Under the pieces are notes generated by a model. The model searched no databases and was not told the DNA's origin. It was given only the letters and a program-made list of their open reading frames with translations. Shown here one piece after another: positions 8,813-17,691 of a stretch of DNA of 64,000 nucleotides. A program made the translations under genes and the position numbers. The stretch is from Streptomyces sp. NBC_00691. GTDB lineage: Bacteria; Actinomycetota; Actinomycetes; Streptomycetales; Streptomycetaceae. The number at the start of each line of letters is the position of its first letter. The first letter of the stretch is position 1. The DNA lies in assembly GCF_036226665.1 (NCBI RefSeq), contig NZ_CP109007.1, forward strand, positions 7,254,001 through 7,318,000. Direction: 5' to 3'.

Positions 8813-8896
8813 CGGGTGCCGTTGATCTCCGGACGGCGGGGGCGGTGATCGGATCAGCCGCGCGGGGCGTGGTGATCCGGCCACCACCCCTCGTGC

Positions 8897-9330
8897 TCAG
8901 AGGGTGAGCACGAGACGGATTGGGTCTCCGATCTTCTTTTGCAGCAGGGTGACGGCGTCCGCGGCTTCGGGCAGGCGACGTGAGTGGTGACGGAGGGGCC
9001 GAAGTCGATGCGTCTGGCGGCCGCCAGTCCGACGAGCTGTTGCGCGGGCCGCTGCGATGCCGGCGAAGTTGATGCCCGGCCCCGCGCACCGCCTTGCTGA
9101 AGTCTCCGGTCATGGGGTCGAGCGCGTGGTGGCTCCGAAGAGGAGAGCGTGCTCGGTGGGCGCCGAGCTCGCGTGCGATCTGCTCGCAGCCTTCGCTGCT
9201 TGCGATGGAGATGGTCTCGTACCCGAGTTTGGCCGCGAACTGGAGGGCGAGGTGACCCAAGCCGCCGATCCCGAGGACGGCAATGCGTCCGCCCGGACTG
9301 ACACCTGCCTTGCGGACAGCGTATTAGGTG
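8897..9330 (-). pseudogene. zinc-binding dehydrogenase / quinone oxidoreductase remnant
   Basis: Pieces of one medium-chain dehydrogenase/reductase gene lie in different frames. The nucleotide-binding Rossmann segment is clear (VSPGGRIAVLGIGGLGHLAL, then QFAAKLGYETISIASSEGCE). The middle reads LVGLAAARRIDFGPSVTTHV in another frame. The C-terminus reads PEAADAVTLLQKKIGDPIRL in a third frame and ends with TGA at 8897-8899. The N-terminal catalytic zinc domain is absent. The gene is clearly non-functional. Confidence 0.7.
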
Positions 9331-9654
9331 GTCACGCCTGCGCGCCGAACGGAGCGGCGTCGAAGAGGTCGAGGCCTGCCGACCGTCGAACGGCTCACCG
9401 CCTTCCGCGACACCATCGCCGAACGCGTCCATACCCACATCGGCAACATCGCTGCGGTCGGGGTCGGCGCTCCCGCCCAGCTCACCGTCGTCGCCAACCA
9501 CCTGCTTCTCGCGCTCATCAACCACGAGTACCAGCATGACCAGTGGATCAGCGAGGTCCGTGCCGACAAGCTCGGCCTCGCACTCTCCTGCGATCTCGCT
9601 TCGGACTGCATCAGCCGAGTCGAGGGCTTCCTCGTCTGCAACCCCTACGCCTGA
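9328..9654 (+). CDS. hypothetical protein, possibly a fragment
   Basis: This 108-residue frame is not one I recognise. After an Arg-rich first ~20 residues that look like read-in, it becomes protein-like (ERLTAFRDTIAERVHTHIGN; HEYQHDQWISEVRADKLGLA) and ends normally. It abuts the truncated end of the dehydrogenase pseudogene, so the true N-terminus may have been lost. No membrane segment or catalytic motif is evident. Only 73 nt separate it from the convergent end of lutC. Confidence 0.4.
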   Translation: MVTPARRTERRRRGRGLPTVERLTAFRDTIAERVHTHIGNIAAVGVGAPAQLTVVANHLLLALINHEYQHDQWISEVRADKLGLALSCDLASDCISRVEGFLVCNPYA

Positions 9655-9727
9655 CCGTCCGCACCTCAGCCTGGCGGGCCGCTGGGAGCAGGCCGCGGAC
9701 GCCCCACGCTGAGGTTCCGTCGTCTCG

Positions 9728-10366
9728 TCAGAGGGTGACGATCACAACATCAAGCCGCCTTGGCCCGTGCACGCCTTCGACGCGGTCGAGTTCGATGTCG
9801 CTGGTGGCGGAGGGACCGGAGATCCAAGTCTGAGGGCGGGCCGGGTCGAGGCGCGGCAGGGCCTGGGGAACGGAGCCGACGACCTGGTCCTTGGCGCGCA
9901 CGACGCAGATGTGCAGGTCGGGGACGAGTGTGAGGGCGCGGCGGCCTTGGCCGAGGCCGCCGTCCAGGACGATCGTGCCGGTTTCGGCGATGGCGAGAGC
10001 GCAGGTGGTGACCACGGCGTGCGTGGTGTCCAGCTCGTGTGGGGTGAGGAGGGAATTCGCGTCGTGGTGCTGCTGGGCCGTTGTGTCGGACAGCCACGCG
10101 GCGGGCAGGCCGGGGGGCACGGCGATGGTGTTGGCACCGTGCCGGTCGAGGAGTTCTGCCACTAGAGCGGGAAGGTCGGTTTCCGTAGTGCGGTGCACGT
10201 TCGCGCGGTAGTCGGCGAGGTTCTCGTGAAGGAGGTCCAGGATCGCGGCCTCAGCGTCGGGGGTGTGGGCGGTGAGGTAGTCGCGTGCCGCTTCAGGGGA
10301 GGGCGGGGCGTCGAGGAGTGCCTGGCGGATGCGCCCCAGGACGCGTGCGCGGGAGTTCTGCTTCAC
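9728..10366 (-). CDS. lutC: lactate utilization protein C
   Basis: LutC (DUF162/LUD family, 212 residues) is one of three cytosolic subunits that oxidise L-lactate to pyruvate. The family pattern is visible in TCALAIAETGTIVLDGG and RALTLVPDLHICVV. Its GTG start at 10366 overlaps the lutB stop as GTGA, so translation is coupled. It is the last gene of the rhaI-rhaEW-rhaB-lutA-lutB-lutC transcript, which suggests its substrate is the L-lactate made from rhamnose. Confidence 0.9.
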   Translation of the reverse strand: MKQNSRARVLGRIRQALLDAPPSPEAARDYLTAHTPDAEAAILDLLHENLADYRANVHRTTETDLPALVAELLDRHGANTIAVPPGLPAAWLSDTTAQQHHDANSLLTPHELDTTHAVVTTCALAIAETGTIVLDGGLGQGRRALTLVPDLHICVVRAKDQVVGSVPQALPRLDPARPQTWISGPSATSDIELDRVEGVHGPRRLDVVIVTL

Positions 10367-11787
10367 GTGCGGTTCTTCTTCCACCAGTCGCGGAACGGTT
10401 CGGCGGGCAGTTCGGGCAGGTCGCGGCTCTCGGTCCACTGGCGAGCGCCCGGCCCGGCCAGCTTCTTCGGGTGGAGCTTGCGGGTGGCGGACGCGAGACG
10501 CTCCCCGGCACCGAGCACACCGGGGTGGTCCAGGACCCACCCGACGGCCTTCATCGCGGCCTTCTCCAGGCGGTGCCCCTTCCCGCCCTGTTCGGCGACC
10601 TTCTCGCGGAGGTGGACGAGGACTTCGGGGATGTCGATGGCGACCGGGCAGACGTCGTAGCAGGCGCCGCACAGGGAGGAGGCGTACGGGAGGGAGGCGT
10701 CGACCTCGCTGGTGGTGCCGCGCAGCTGGGGGGTGAGAATGGCGCCGATCGGGCCCGGGTAGACAGAGCCGTACGCGTGCCCGCCCGCCCGTTCGTACAC
10801 CGGGCAGACGTTAAGGCAGGCGGAGCAGCGGATGCAGCGCAGCGCCTGCCGTCCCACCTCGTCGGCGAGGGCGTCGGTGCGGCCGTTGTCGAGGAGGACC
10901 AGGTGGAAGTTCTTCGGGCCGTCCGCGTCCGTGGTTCCGGTCCACGTGCTCGTGTACGGGTTCATCCGCTCGGCGGTGGAGGAGCGGGGGAGCGTCTGGA
11001 GGAAGACCTCCAGGTCCTGCCAGGTAGGCACGACCTTCTCGATGCCGACGACGGAGATGAGGGTCTCGGGGAGGGTGAGGCACATGCGGCCGTTGCCCTC
11101 GGACTCGACGACGACGAGGGTGCCGGTCTCGGCGACCATGAAGTTCGCGCCGGAGATCCCGACCTTGGCCCGCAGGAACTTCTCCCGCAGGTGCAGTCGG
11201 GCCGCCTCCGCGAGCTCGGCGGGGGAGTCGGACAGGCCTTCCGGTGCCGGACGTCCCCAACGGCCCATCTGGGTGCGGAAGATGTCGCGGATCTCGCCGC
11301 GGTTGCGGTGGATGGCAGGGACGAGGATGTGGGAGGGCCGGTCCTCGCCGAGCTGGACGATGAGTTCGGCGAGGTCGGTCTCGTAGGCGCGGATGCCCTC
11401 GGCCTCCAGGTGCTCGTTGAGACCGATCTCCTGGGTGGCCATCGACTTGACCTTGACGACCTCGGTCTCGCCGGTTGCCTTCACCAGGTCGGCGACGATC
11501 TGGTTGGCCTCGGCCGCGTCCGCCGCCCAGTGGACGGTGCCGCCGGCCGCCGTCACCGCCTCCTCCAGCTGGACCAGGTAGCGGTCCAGGTTGCCGAGGG
11601 TGAGGTCCTTGATCTGCTTCCCGGCCTCGCGCAGCTCGGCCCAGTCCGCCAGCTCCGATACGGCCACCGCCCGCTTGTCGCGGATGGTGTGGGTGGCGTG
11701 GCGCAGGTTGGCCCGCAGGGTGTCGTCGCGTACGGCTTCGTGCGCGGCCTTCGGGAAGGCCGGCATGCCGATGAACGTTCCGCTCAT
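10363..11787 (-). CDS. lutB: lactate utilization protein B (iron-sulfur subunit)
   Basis: LutB (474 residues) is the iron-sulfur subunit of the LutABC L-lactate oxidation complex. The LUD domain occupies roughly residues 60-300 (NFMVAETGTLVVVESEGNGR). Two 4Fe-4S motifs follow: CIRCSACLNVCPVY and CGACYDVCPVAIDIPE. An in-frame ATG exists at 11907, but similarity starts at MSGTFIGMPAFPKA, so the ATG at 11787 is chosen; it overlaps the lutA stop as ATGA. The protein should pass electrons from lactate towards the respiratory chain, by homology to Bacillus LutB/YkgF. Confidence 0.92.
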   Translation of the reverse strand: MSGTFIGMPAFPKAAHEAVRDDTLRANLRHATHTIRDKRAVAVSELADWAELREAGKQIKDLTLGNLDRYLVQLEEAVTAAGGTVHWAADAAEANQIVADLVKATGETEVVKVKSMATQEIGLNEHLEAEGIRAYETDLAELIVQLGEDRPSHILVPAIHRNRGEIRDIFRTQMGRWGRPAPEGLSDSPAELAEAARLHLREKFLRAKVGISGANFMVAETGTLVVVESEGNGRMCLTLPETLISVVGIEKVVPTWQDLEVFLQTLPRSSTAERMNPYTSTWTGTTDADGPKNFHLVLLDNGRTDALADEVGRQALRCIRCSACLNVCPVYERAGGHAYGSVYPGPIGAILTPQLRGTTSEVDASLPYASSLCGACYDVCPVAIDIPEVLVHLREKVAEQGGKGHRLEKAAMKAVGWVLDHPGVLGAGERLASATRKLHPKKLAGPGARQWTESRDLPELPAEPFRDWWKKNRT

Positions 11788-12539
11788 GTCAGCGGCTCCT
11801 CTTCCGTGCTCGCGAGGATCTCGGCGATGTGCAGCGCTCGCTGCGGGGCGTCCTGGCGGCGCAGCATCCCGCCGAGATGCATGAGGCAGGAGTTGTCGGC
11901 ACCGCACAGAATCTCGGCGCCGGTGGACAGCGCGTTAGCGATCTTGTCGGCGCCCATCGCCGCCGACACGTCGGGGTTCTTCACCGCGAAGGTGCCGCCG
12001 AAGCCGCAGCACTCCTCCGCGCCCGGCAGCTCCACCAGATTCAGGCCCTTCACCGCTTCGAGGAGGCGGCGGGGGCGTGCGCCGAGGCCGAGCATCCGCA
12101 GACCGTGACAGGACGGGTGGTACGTGACCTTGTGCGGGAAGTACGCGCCCACGTCCGTCACCCCCAGCACGTCCACGAGGAACTCCGTCAGTTCGAGCGT
12201 CTTGGGGACGAGGGAATCGGAGGCATTCGCCAGAGTGTCGCCGCGTCCTTCCAGGCCGGCTTTGCGGCCGATCCTCGGGTAGTTGTCGCGGACCATGGCG
12301 ACGCAGGAACCGGACGGGGTGACGACGTGGTCGTAGCCCTTGAAGACGCGGGCCATGCGGCGGACCAGCGGTTCGGTCTCCCGCCGGTAGCCGGTGTTGT
12401 ACTGCGGCTGACCGCAGCAGGTTTGCCCGGCAGGGAAGTCGACCGTCACGCCGAGGCGTTCGAGGAGCTTGACGGTGGCGACGGCCGTCGCGGGATAGAC
12501 CGCGTCGTTGACGCAGGTGGCGAAGAGGGCGACGCGCAT
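11784..12539 (-). CDS. lutA: lactate utilization protein A (CCG-domain Fe-S protein)
   Basis: LutA (251 residues) belongs to the GlpC/HdrB-like CCG family. Both cysteine-rich motifs are present: TCCGQPQYNTG in the first half and EECCGFGGTF in the second. The start MRVALFATCVNDAVYP matches the family. Its ATG overlaps the rhaB stop codon as TGATG, and its own stop overlaps the lutB start as ATGA, which makes the rhamnose and lactate modules a single translationally coupled unit. Confidence 0.92.
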   Translation of the reverse strand: MRVALFATCVNDAVYPATAVATVKLLERLGVTVDFPAGQTCCGQPQYNTGYRRETEPLVRRMARVFKGYDHVVTPSGSCVAMVRDNYPRIGRKAGLEGRGDTLANASDSLVPKTLELTEFLVDVLGVTDVGAYFPHKVTYHPSCHGLRMLGLGARPRRLLEAVKGLNLVELPGAEECCGFGGTFAVKNPDVSAAMGADKIANALSTGAEILCGADNSCLMHLGGMLRRQDAPQRALHIAEILASTEEEPLT

Positions 12540-14038
12540 CAGAGGTTCCTCGGGGCGGAGTCGAGTCGGGTGGCGGCATCGTCCCAGGAACTGGTGTCGC
12601 CCCGGGGGGTGTAGTGCCGCAGGTGTTGGGTGGAGGCGATCAGCCGGCGCATGTCGGTGAGGTCTCCGACCAAGCCTGCGGCGCGGGCCTGGACGAGGAT
12701 GTTGCCCAGTGCGGTGGCTTCTGTGGGGCCGGCGACAACCGGCAGGCCGGTGGCGTCGGCGGTGAGCTGACACAACAGGTCGTTGCGGGAGCCGCCGCCC
12801 ACGAGGTGGATCCGGCGGATGTCGCGGCCGGCGAGCGCTGCGGCCTGGCGCAGGGTGCGGCGGTGAGCGAGCGCCAGGCTCTCCAGGATGCAGCGCACGA
12901 TCGCCCCCTGACTGCCCGGGACGTGCTGCCCGGTGCGGGCGCAGTAGCCCCGGATGCGGGTCGGCATGTCGCCGGGGGCGAGGAATTCCGGGGCGTCCGG
13001 GTCGACGAGAGAAGCGAACGCCTCGGCCCGGGCGGCGTCGGCGAGGAGCGTGGGGATGTGGGTGGGCAGGTTCTCCTTCTCCCACGTGCGCCGGCACTCC
13101 TCCAGGAGCCACATGCCCATGATGTTGCGCAGGTACCGGATGGTGCCGTCGATGCCGCGCTCGTTCGTGAAGTTCGCCGCCCGGGAGGCCTCGCTCAGGA
13201 CCGGGGCGTCGAGTTCGAGTCCGGCCAGCGACCAGGTGCCGCACGAGATGTAGGCGAAGCCGGGTTCGGTCGCGGGTACGGCGGCAACCGCGGAGGCGGT
13301 GTCGTGCGAGGCGACCGTCGTCACCGGCGTCCGAGGGTCGAGTCCGGTGTACGCGGCGACGTGGGAGAGCAGGGTGCCGGCCGGTTCGCCGGGGGTGCGT
13401 AGCGCCGGGAAGAGAACGGGGTCGAGGGAGAGCCGCTTCATGAGGTCCTTCGACCAGGTTCCGGTGCGGGCGTCGAAGAGACCGGTGGTGGAGGCGTTGG
13501 TCTCCTCGGCTCCGACGGACCCGGTCAGCCAGTGGATCAGCAGGTCGGGGATGAGCAGCAGGGTGCGGGCCGCGTCCTGCTGGGCGGTTCCCCGGGAGGA
13601 GGCGAGCTGGAAGACCGTGTTGAACGGGAGGTGCTGGAGGCCCGTGATGCCGTACAGCTCCTCGGGACCGACCCTGGCCCAGACGGAGGCGGCCGCGGCG
13701 TCGGTGCGGTCGTCGCGGTAGTGGTAGGGGTGGCCGAGCAGAGCGCCGTCCGTGTCGAGGAGTCCGTAGTCCACGGCCCAGGTGTCGACACCGATGGAAG
13801 CGACACCACCGCGGCGCGCGGCTTCGCGTAGTCCGTCGAGGACGCCCTGGAACAGGGCGAGGACGTCCCAGCGCAGCCCGTCGGGGAGGCGCACGGGGGT
13901 GTTGGGGAAGCGGTGGACCTCGGTGAGGTCGAGGTTGTCCGGACCTACCCGGCCGACGATCACCCGTCCGCTGGTGGCGCCGAGATCGACCGCGGCGAAC
14001 GCGGACGTGAAGGCGGAGGACGGTGGAGTGGTGGTCAC
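12539..14038 (-). CDS. rhaB: rhamnulokinase
   Basis: A FGGY-family kinase (499 residues) that phosphorylates L-rhamnulose to L-rhamnulose-1-phosphate. The N-terminal phosphate-binding segment is AAVDLGATSGRVIVG, SIGVDTWAVDYGLLD carries the catalytic Asp, and ASHDTASAVAAVP and HLVGGGSRNDLLCQ lie in the C-terminal half. Length is normal. The GTG start at 14038 is supported by the MTTTPP-type beginning just ahead of the first beta strand. It lies 177 nt downstream of the bifunctional aldolase gene. Confidence 0.92.
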   Translation of the reverse strand: MTTTPPSSAFTSAFAAVDLGATSGRVIVGRVGPDNLDLTEVHRFPNTPVRLPDGLRWDVLALFQGVLDGLREAARRGGVASIGVDTWAVDYGLLDTDGALLGHPYHYRDDRTDAAAASVWARVGPEELYGITGLQHLPFNTVFQLASSRGTAQQDAARTLLLIPDLLIHWLTGSVGAEETNASTTGLFDARTGTWSKDLMKRLSLDPVLFPALRTPGEPAGTLLSHVAAYTGLDPRTPVTTVASHDTASAVAAVPATEPGFAYISCGTWSLAGLELDAPVLSEASRAANFTNERGIDGTIRYLRNIMGMWLLEECRRTWEKENLPTHIPTLLADAARAEAFASLVDPDAPEFLAPGDMPTRIRGYCARTGQHVPGSQGAIVRCILESLALAHRRTLRQAAALAGRDIRRIHLVGGGSRNDLLCQLTADATGLPVVAGPTEATALGNILVQARAAGLVGDLTDMRRLIASTQHLRHYTPRGDTSSWDDAATRLDSAPRNL

Positions 14039-14215
14039 GGGATACCTCTGCGGTGCGGGTGGTTCAGGAGGGGAAGACGGAAAGGAAGGCGGACCGGCGG
14101 CGTCCCGTCGGGGCCCGGTGTCAGGGCCGGGGTGCGGGGCGGTGTGCGCCGCCGGTCCGCGGTGCCCCCGGGAGCAGATGCGTCAGTCACCTGTCCCGGG
14201 GCGATCAATGGGGCC

Positions 14216-16255
14216 TCAGCGCAGGAAGGCCGCAGCGACACCGGCGTCGACGGGGACGTGCAGGCCGGTCGTGTGGGTCAGGTCGCCGCCGGTGAGGGCG
14301 AAGACCGCGTTCGCGACGTGTTCGGGCAGGACCTCGCGCTTCAGGAGGGTGCGCTGGGCGTAGAACTCGCCAAGGTTCTCCTCCTCGATGCCGTAGGTCG
14401 CGGCACGCTGCGCTCCCCACCCTGCGGCGAAGATGCCCGAACCGCGCACCACCCCGTCGGGGTTGACCCCGTTGACGCGGATCCCGTGCTCGCCGAGTTC
14501 GGCGGCGAGGAGACGCACCTGGTGAGCCTGGTCGGCCTTGGTGGCGGAATAGGCGATGTTGTTCGGCCCGGCGAAGACGGCGTTCTTGGAGGCGATGTAG
14601 ACGATGTCGCCGCCCAGACCTTGTTCGATCATGATTCCCGCGGCCTCGCGGGAGACCAGGAAGGACCCGCGGGCCATGATGTCGTGCTGGAGGTCCCAGT
14701 CCTGCGCGGTCGTCTCCAGCAGCGGCTTCGAGATGGAGATGCCGGCGTTGTTGACCACGAGGTCGACCCCGCCGAACGCGAGGACGGCCTCGCGGAACGC
14801 CGCACTGATCTGCTCCTCGGAGGTGACGTCCACGGCGATCGCGACCGCCTTGTCGGGACCGCCGAGCTCCTCGGCGACCGCCTGGGCGTTCTGCCCGTTC
14901 AGGTCGGCGACGACGACGCAGGCGCCCTCGGCCACCAGCCGGTGGGCGATGGCCTTGCCGATACCGGAGCCCGCGCCCGTCACCAGTGCCACCCGCGTGG
15001 CGAGCGCCTTCGGCTTCGGCATGCGCCGCAGCTTGGCCTCCTCCAGCTCCCAGTACTCGATGCGGAACTTCTCTGCTTCCTCGATGGGGGAGTACGTCGA
15101 CACCGCCTCGGCGCCACGCATCACGTTGATCGCGTTGACGTAGAACTCGCCCGCCACCCGCGCGGTCTGCTTGTCCTTGCCGAACGAGAACATCCCGACG
15201 CCCGGGACCAGAACGATCGCGGGGTCCGCGCCGCGCATGGCCGGCGAGTCGGCGGTGGCGTGCCGCGCGTAGTAGGCGGCGTACTCCTCCCGGTACTCCT
15301 CGTGCAGCTCCTTCAGTCGGGCGACGGCCTCGTCCAGCGGAGCCGCGGGCGGCAGGTCCAGAACGAGCGGTCGGACCTTGGTGCGCAGGAAGTGGTCCGG
15401 GCACGACGTGCCCAGGGCGGCAAGGCGCGGATGCTGGTCGTGGGCGAGGAAGTCGAGTACGACGTCGGAGTCCGTGAAATGGCCGATCTGGGGGCGGTCC
15501 TGAGAGGCCAGCGAACGGATGACGGGCGCGAGTGCTGCGGCCCGCTCCCGACGCTCCCTGTCGTCCAGCGCCGTGTAACCGTCCAGTGGTACGCCGAACG
15601 GCTGCTTCTTGCCGTGCTCCGCGAGGAAGGTCTCCGCGGTGCGGATCATCCACAGCGCGTTGGTCTCGCACTCCTCCGCGCTCGCGCCCCAGGCGGTGAT
15701 GCCGTGGCCGCCGAGGACCACGCCGACGGCCTCGGGGTGGGCTTCCTTGATCGCCGCGATGTCGAGGCCGAGCTGGAAGCCGGGCCGGCGCCACGGCACC
15801 CACGCCACCTTGCCGCCGTAGCAGTCCGCCGTCAGCTTCTCGCCGTCGGCGGCGCAGGCCAGCGCGATGCCGGAATCCGGGTGGAGGTGGTCGACGTGTG
15901 CGGCTTCCACCAGGCCGTGCATGGCGGTGTCGATGGACGGAGCGGCGCCGCCCTTGCCGTGCAGGCAGTAGTCGAAGGCGCCGACCATCTCGTCCTCGCG
16001 GTCCACGCCCGGGTACACGCCCTTCAGGGCCCGCAGCCGGTCGAGCCGGAGGACGGCGAGGCCGTCCTCGGTGAGGGTGCCGAGGTCGCCGCCGGAGCCC
16101 TTCACCCACATCAGCTCGGTGTCCGCGCCGGTGACGGGATCGGTGACGGTGCCCTTGGCGGAGGCGTTGCCGCCGGCGTAGTTGGTGTTGCGGGGGTCTG
16201 AGCCCAGGCGGCGCGCGCGGTCGAGGAGGGCGGCGACTTCGGGGTGGGTGGACAT
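14216..16255 (-). CDS. rhaEW: bifunctional rhamnulose-1-phosphate aldolase / L-lactaldehyde dehydrogenase
   Basis: This 679-residue protein fuses two enzymes. Residues ~1-390 are a class II aldolase/adducin-type domain (GNASAKGTVTDPVTG; HVDHLHPDSG with metal His; GHGITAWG) that splits rhamnulose-1-phosphate into DHAP and L-lactaldehyde. Residues ~425-679 are a short-chain dehydrogenase (VALVTGAGSGIGKAIAHRL; VNNAGIS; YSATK) oxidising L-lactaldehyde to L-lactate. This fusion is typical of actinobacterial and Bacillus rhamnose operons. An upstream in-frame start at 16357 exists, but the ATG at 16255 has a GAAGGA ribosome site and begins at conserved sequence. Its lactate product is the substrate of the LutABC genes downstream. 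Confidence 0.93.
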   Translation of the reverse strand: MSTHPEVAALLDRARRLGSDPRNTNYAGGNASAKGTVTDPVTGADTELMWVKGSGGDLGTLTEDGLAVLRLDRLRALKGVYPGVDREDEMVGAFDYCLHGKGGAAPSIDTAMHGLVEAAHVDHLHPDSGIALACAADGEKLTADCYGGKVAWVPWRRPGFQLGLDIAAIKEAHPEAVGVVLGGHGITAWGASAEECETNALWMIRTAETFLAEHGKKQPFGVPLDGYTALDDRERRERAAALAPVIRSLASQDRPQIGHFTDSDVVLDFLAHDQHPRLAALGTSCPDHFLRTKVRPLVLDLPPAAPLDEAVARLKELHEEYREEYAAYYARHATADSPAMRGADPAIVLVPGVGMFSFGKDKQTARVAGEFYVNAINVMRGAEAVSTYSPIEEAEKFRIEYWELEEAKLRRMPKPKALATRVALVTGAGSGIGKAIAHRLVAEGACVVVADLNGQNAQAVAEELGGPDKAVAIAVDVTSEEQISAAFREAVLAFGGVDLVVNNAGISISKPLLETTAQDWDLQHDIMARGSFLVSREAAGIMIEQGLGGDIVYIASKNAVFAGPNNIAYSATKADQAHQVRLLAAELGEHGIRVNGVNPDGVVRGSGIFAAGWGAQRAATYGIEEENLGEFYAQRTLLKREVLPEHVANAVFALTGGDLTHTTGLHVPVDAGVAAAFLR

Positions 16256-16328
16256 GTGCGATCGGTCCTTCTGGTTCGAGGCTGCGGGGAGGAGGGGTAG
16301 CGAGGAGGCCCAGGGGGCGTCACCGGGC

Positions 16329-17498
16329 TCAGGCGCCCCAGCCGGCCTGCTCGCCACCGACGCGCTCGGCGGCGATCTGCTCCTGCCACCCGGAGGCGGC
16401 GTAGGCCGCGACGGGATCGGGGTTCAGGCCCTGCTCCTCGCGCACCTCGCGCAGCAGGGGACGGACATCGGTGCTGTACGCGTCCATCAGGACGGCGTTG
16501 GCGGCGAGGACGTCACCTGCGCGCTGGGCGGCGGTGAGCGCGTCGCGGTCGACGAGGAGGGCCTTCGCGGTGGCCTCCTGGACGTTCATGACGGACCGGA
16601 TGACGGCGGGGATCTTCGCCTCGATGTTGTGGCACTGGTCGAGCATGAAGGCCACGTTCGCGGAGGCGTCCAGGCCGCCGTTCTTGACGACCTCGTGCAT
16701 GATCCGGAAGAGCTGGAAGGGGTCGGCCGATCCGACCATCAAGTCGTCGTCCGCGTAGAAGCGGGAGTTGAAGTCGAAGCCGCCGAGCTTCCCCTCGCGC
16801 AGGAGGAAGGCGACGATGAACTCGATGTTGGTGCCGGGGGCGTGGTGGCCGGTGTCCACGACGACCTGCGCCTTCGGACCGAGCTTGAGACAGTGGGCGT
16901 ACGAGGTGCCCCAGTCCGGGACGTCGGTGGTGTAGAAGGCCGGCTCGAAGAACTTGTACTCGAGCAGGATCCGCTGGTTCTCGCCGAGCCGCTCGTAGAC
17001 CTCCGCGAGGGACTCGGCGAGACGGTCCTGCCGCCCGACGATGTCGTCCTGGCCGGGGTAGTTGGTGCCGTCGGCGAACCACAGTTTCAGGTCGGTCGAC
17101 CCGGTGGCGTCCATGATGTCGACGCACTCCAGAAGGTGGTCGACGGCCTTGCGGCGGGTCTTCGCGTCGGGGTGGCAGACGCTGCCGAGACGGTAGTCGT
17201 CGTCCTGGAACGTGTTGGAGTTGATCGCGCCCAGTTCCAGGCCGCGCTCCTTGGCGTAGGCGGCGAGGGCCGCGTAGTCGTCTGTGCGGTCCCACGGGAT
17301 GTGCAGGGAGACCTTCGGCGCCGCGCCGGTGAACTCGTGGACCTTGGCGGCGTCGTCGAGCTTCTCCCACGGGTTCCTGGGAACGCCGGGTTGGGCGAAC
17401 ACCTTGAAGCGCGTGCCGGAGTTCCCGTAGCCCCAGGAGGGCGTCTCGATGCGCTGGGCCTTGAGCGCGGCCTTCGCAGCGTCCCGTACGACAGTCAT
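16329..17498 (-). CDS. rhaI: L-rhamnose isomerase
   Basis: This 389-residue TIM-barrel sugar isomerase converts L-rhamnose to L-rhamnulose. Metal and substrate motifs are visible: VVVDTGHHAPGTNIEF, GGFDFNSRFYADDDLM and FMLDQCHNIEAKI. It is of the RhaI (Pseudomonas/actinobacterial) type rather than E. coli RhaA. It is the first gene of the minus-strand operon, with two LacI-type operator palindromes upstream. No rhamnose mutarotase or rhamnose-specific importer is seen next to it. Confidence 0.92.
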   Translation of the reverse strand: MTVVRDAAKAALKAQRIETPSWGYGNSGTRFKVFAQPGVPRNPWEKLDDAAKVHEFTGAAPKVSLHIPWDRTDDYAALAAYAKERGLELGAINSNTFQDDDYRLGSVCHPDAKTRRKAVDHLLECVDIMDATGSTDLKLWFADGTNYPGQDDIVGRQDRLAESLAEVYERLGENQRILLEYKFFEPAFYTTDVPDWGTSYAHCLKLGPKAQVVVDTGHHAPGTNIEFIVAFLLREGKLGGFDFNSRFYADDDLMVGSADPFQLFRIMHEVVKNGGLDASANVAFMLDQCHNIEAKIPAVIRSVMNVQEATAKALLVDRDALTAAQRAGDVLAANAVLMDAYSTDVRPLLREVREEQGLNPDPVAAYAASGWQEQIAAERVGGEQAGWGA

Positions 17499-17542
17499 TG
17501 GGCAACCTCAGAACTTCAGCCGCGCTGGTCGCGACGGCGCTT

Positions 17543-17554
17543 TGAATCGTTTCA
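17543..17554. promoter_or_regulatory. rhaR operator, copy 1 (TGAATCGTTTCA)
   Basis: The 12-bp palindrome TGAATCGTTTCA lies 45 bp upstream of rhaI. Its exact reverse complement occurs at 17610-17621, close to the divergent regulator gene. A symmetrical site with a central CG is typical of LacI-family operators. Two copies in the divergent promoter region fit repression of both rhaI and the regulator itself. Confidence 0.75.
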
Positions 17555-17609
17555 TCAGTAAGGAAGCATGACTTTGAAGTCCTGGTCAAGAGATCGAAGG
17601 CTATGAAAC

Positions 17610-17621
17610 TGAAACGATTCA
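17610..17621. promoter_or_regulatory. rhaR operator, copy 2 (TGAAACGATTCA)
   Basis: This is the exact reverse complement of the site at 17543-17554, 67 bp away, so the two could be bridged by a LacI-family tetramer or two dimers. An extra TGAAAC half-site immediately precedes it (17604-17609). The regulator reading frame begins about 70-80 bp downstream. Confidence 0.75.
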
Positions 17622-17691
17622 TTTACGTGTGAGGCGAAGCGCCTTACGATGGCGACCACACGGAACTCAGGCGAACGGACGGTCGGCAGTG

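Noticed and set aside
10285..12108. Plus-strand open frame of 607 codons opposite lutB and lutA
   Set aside because: The minus strand shows Fe-S motifs and coupled starts; the plus frame is low-complexity shadow.
13913..16201. Long plus-strand open frame (762 codons) opposite rhaB and rhaEW
   Set aside because: Composition is Gly/Val/Asp/Arg-rich without domains, and the minus strand has clear rhamnulokinase and aldolase/dehydrogenase motifs. It is a GC-skew shadow.
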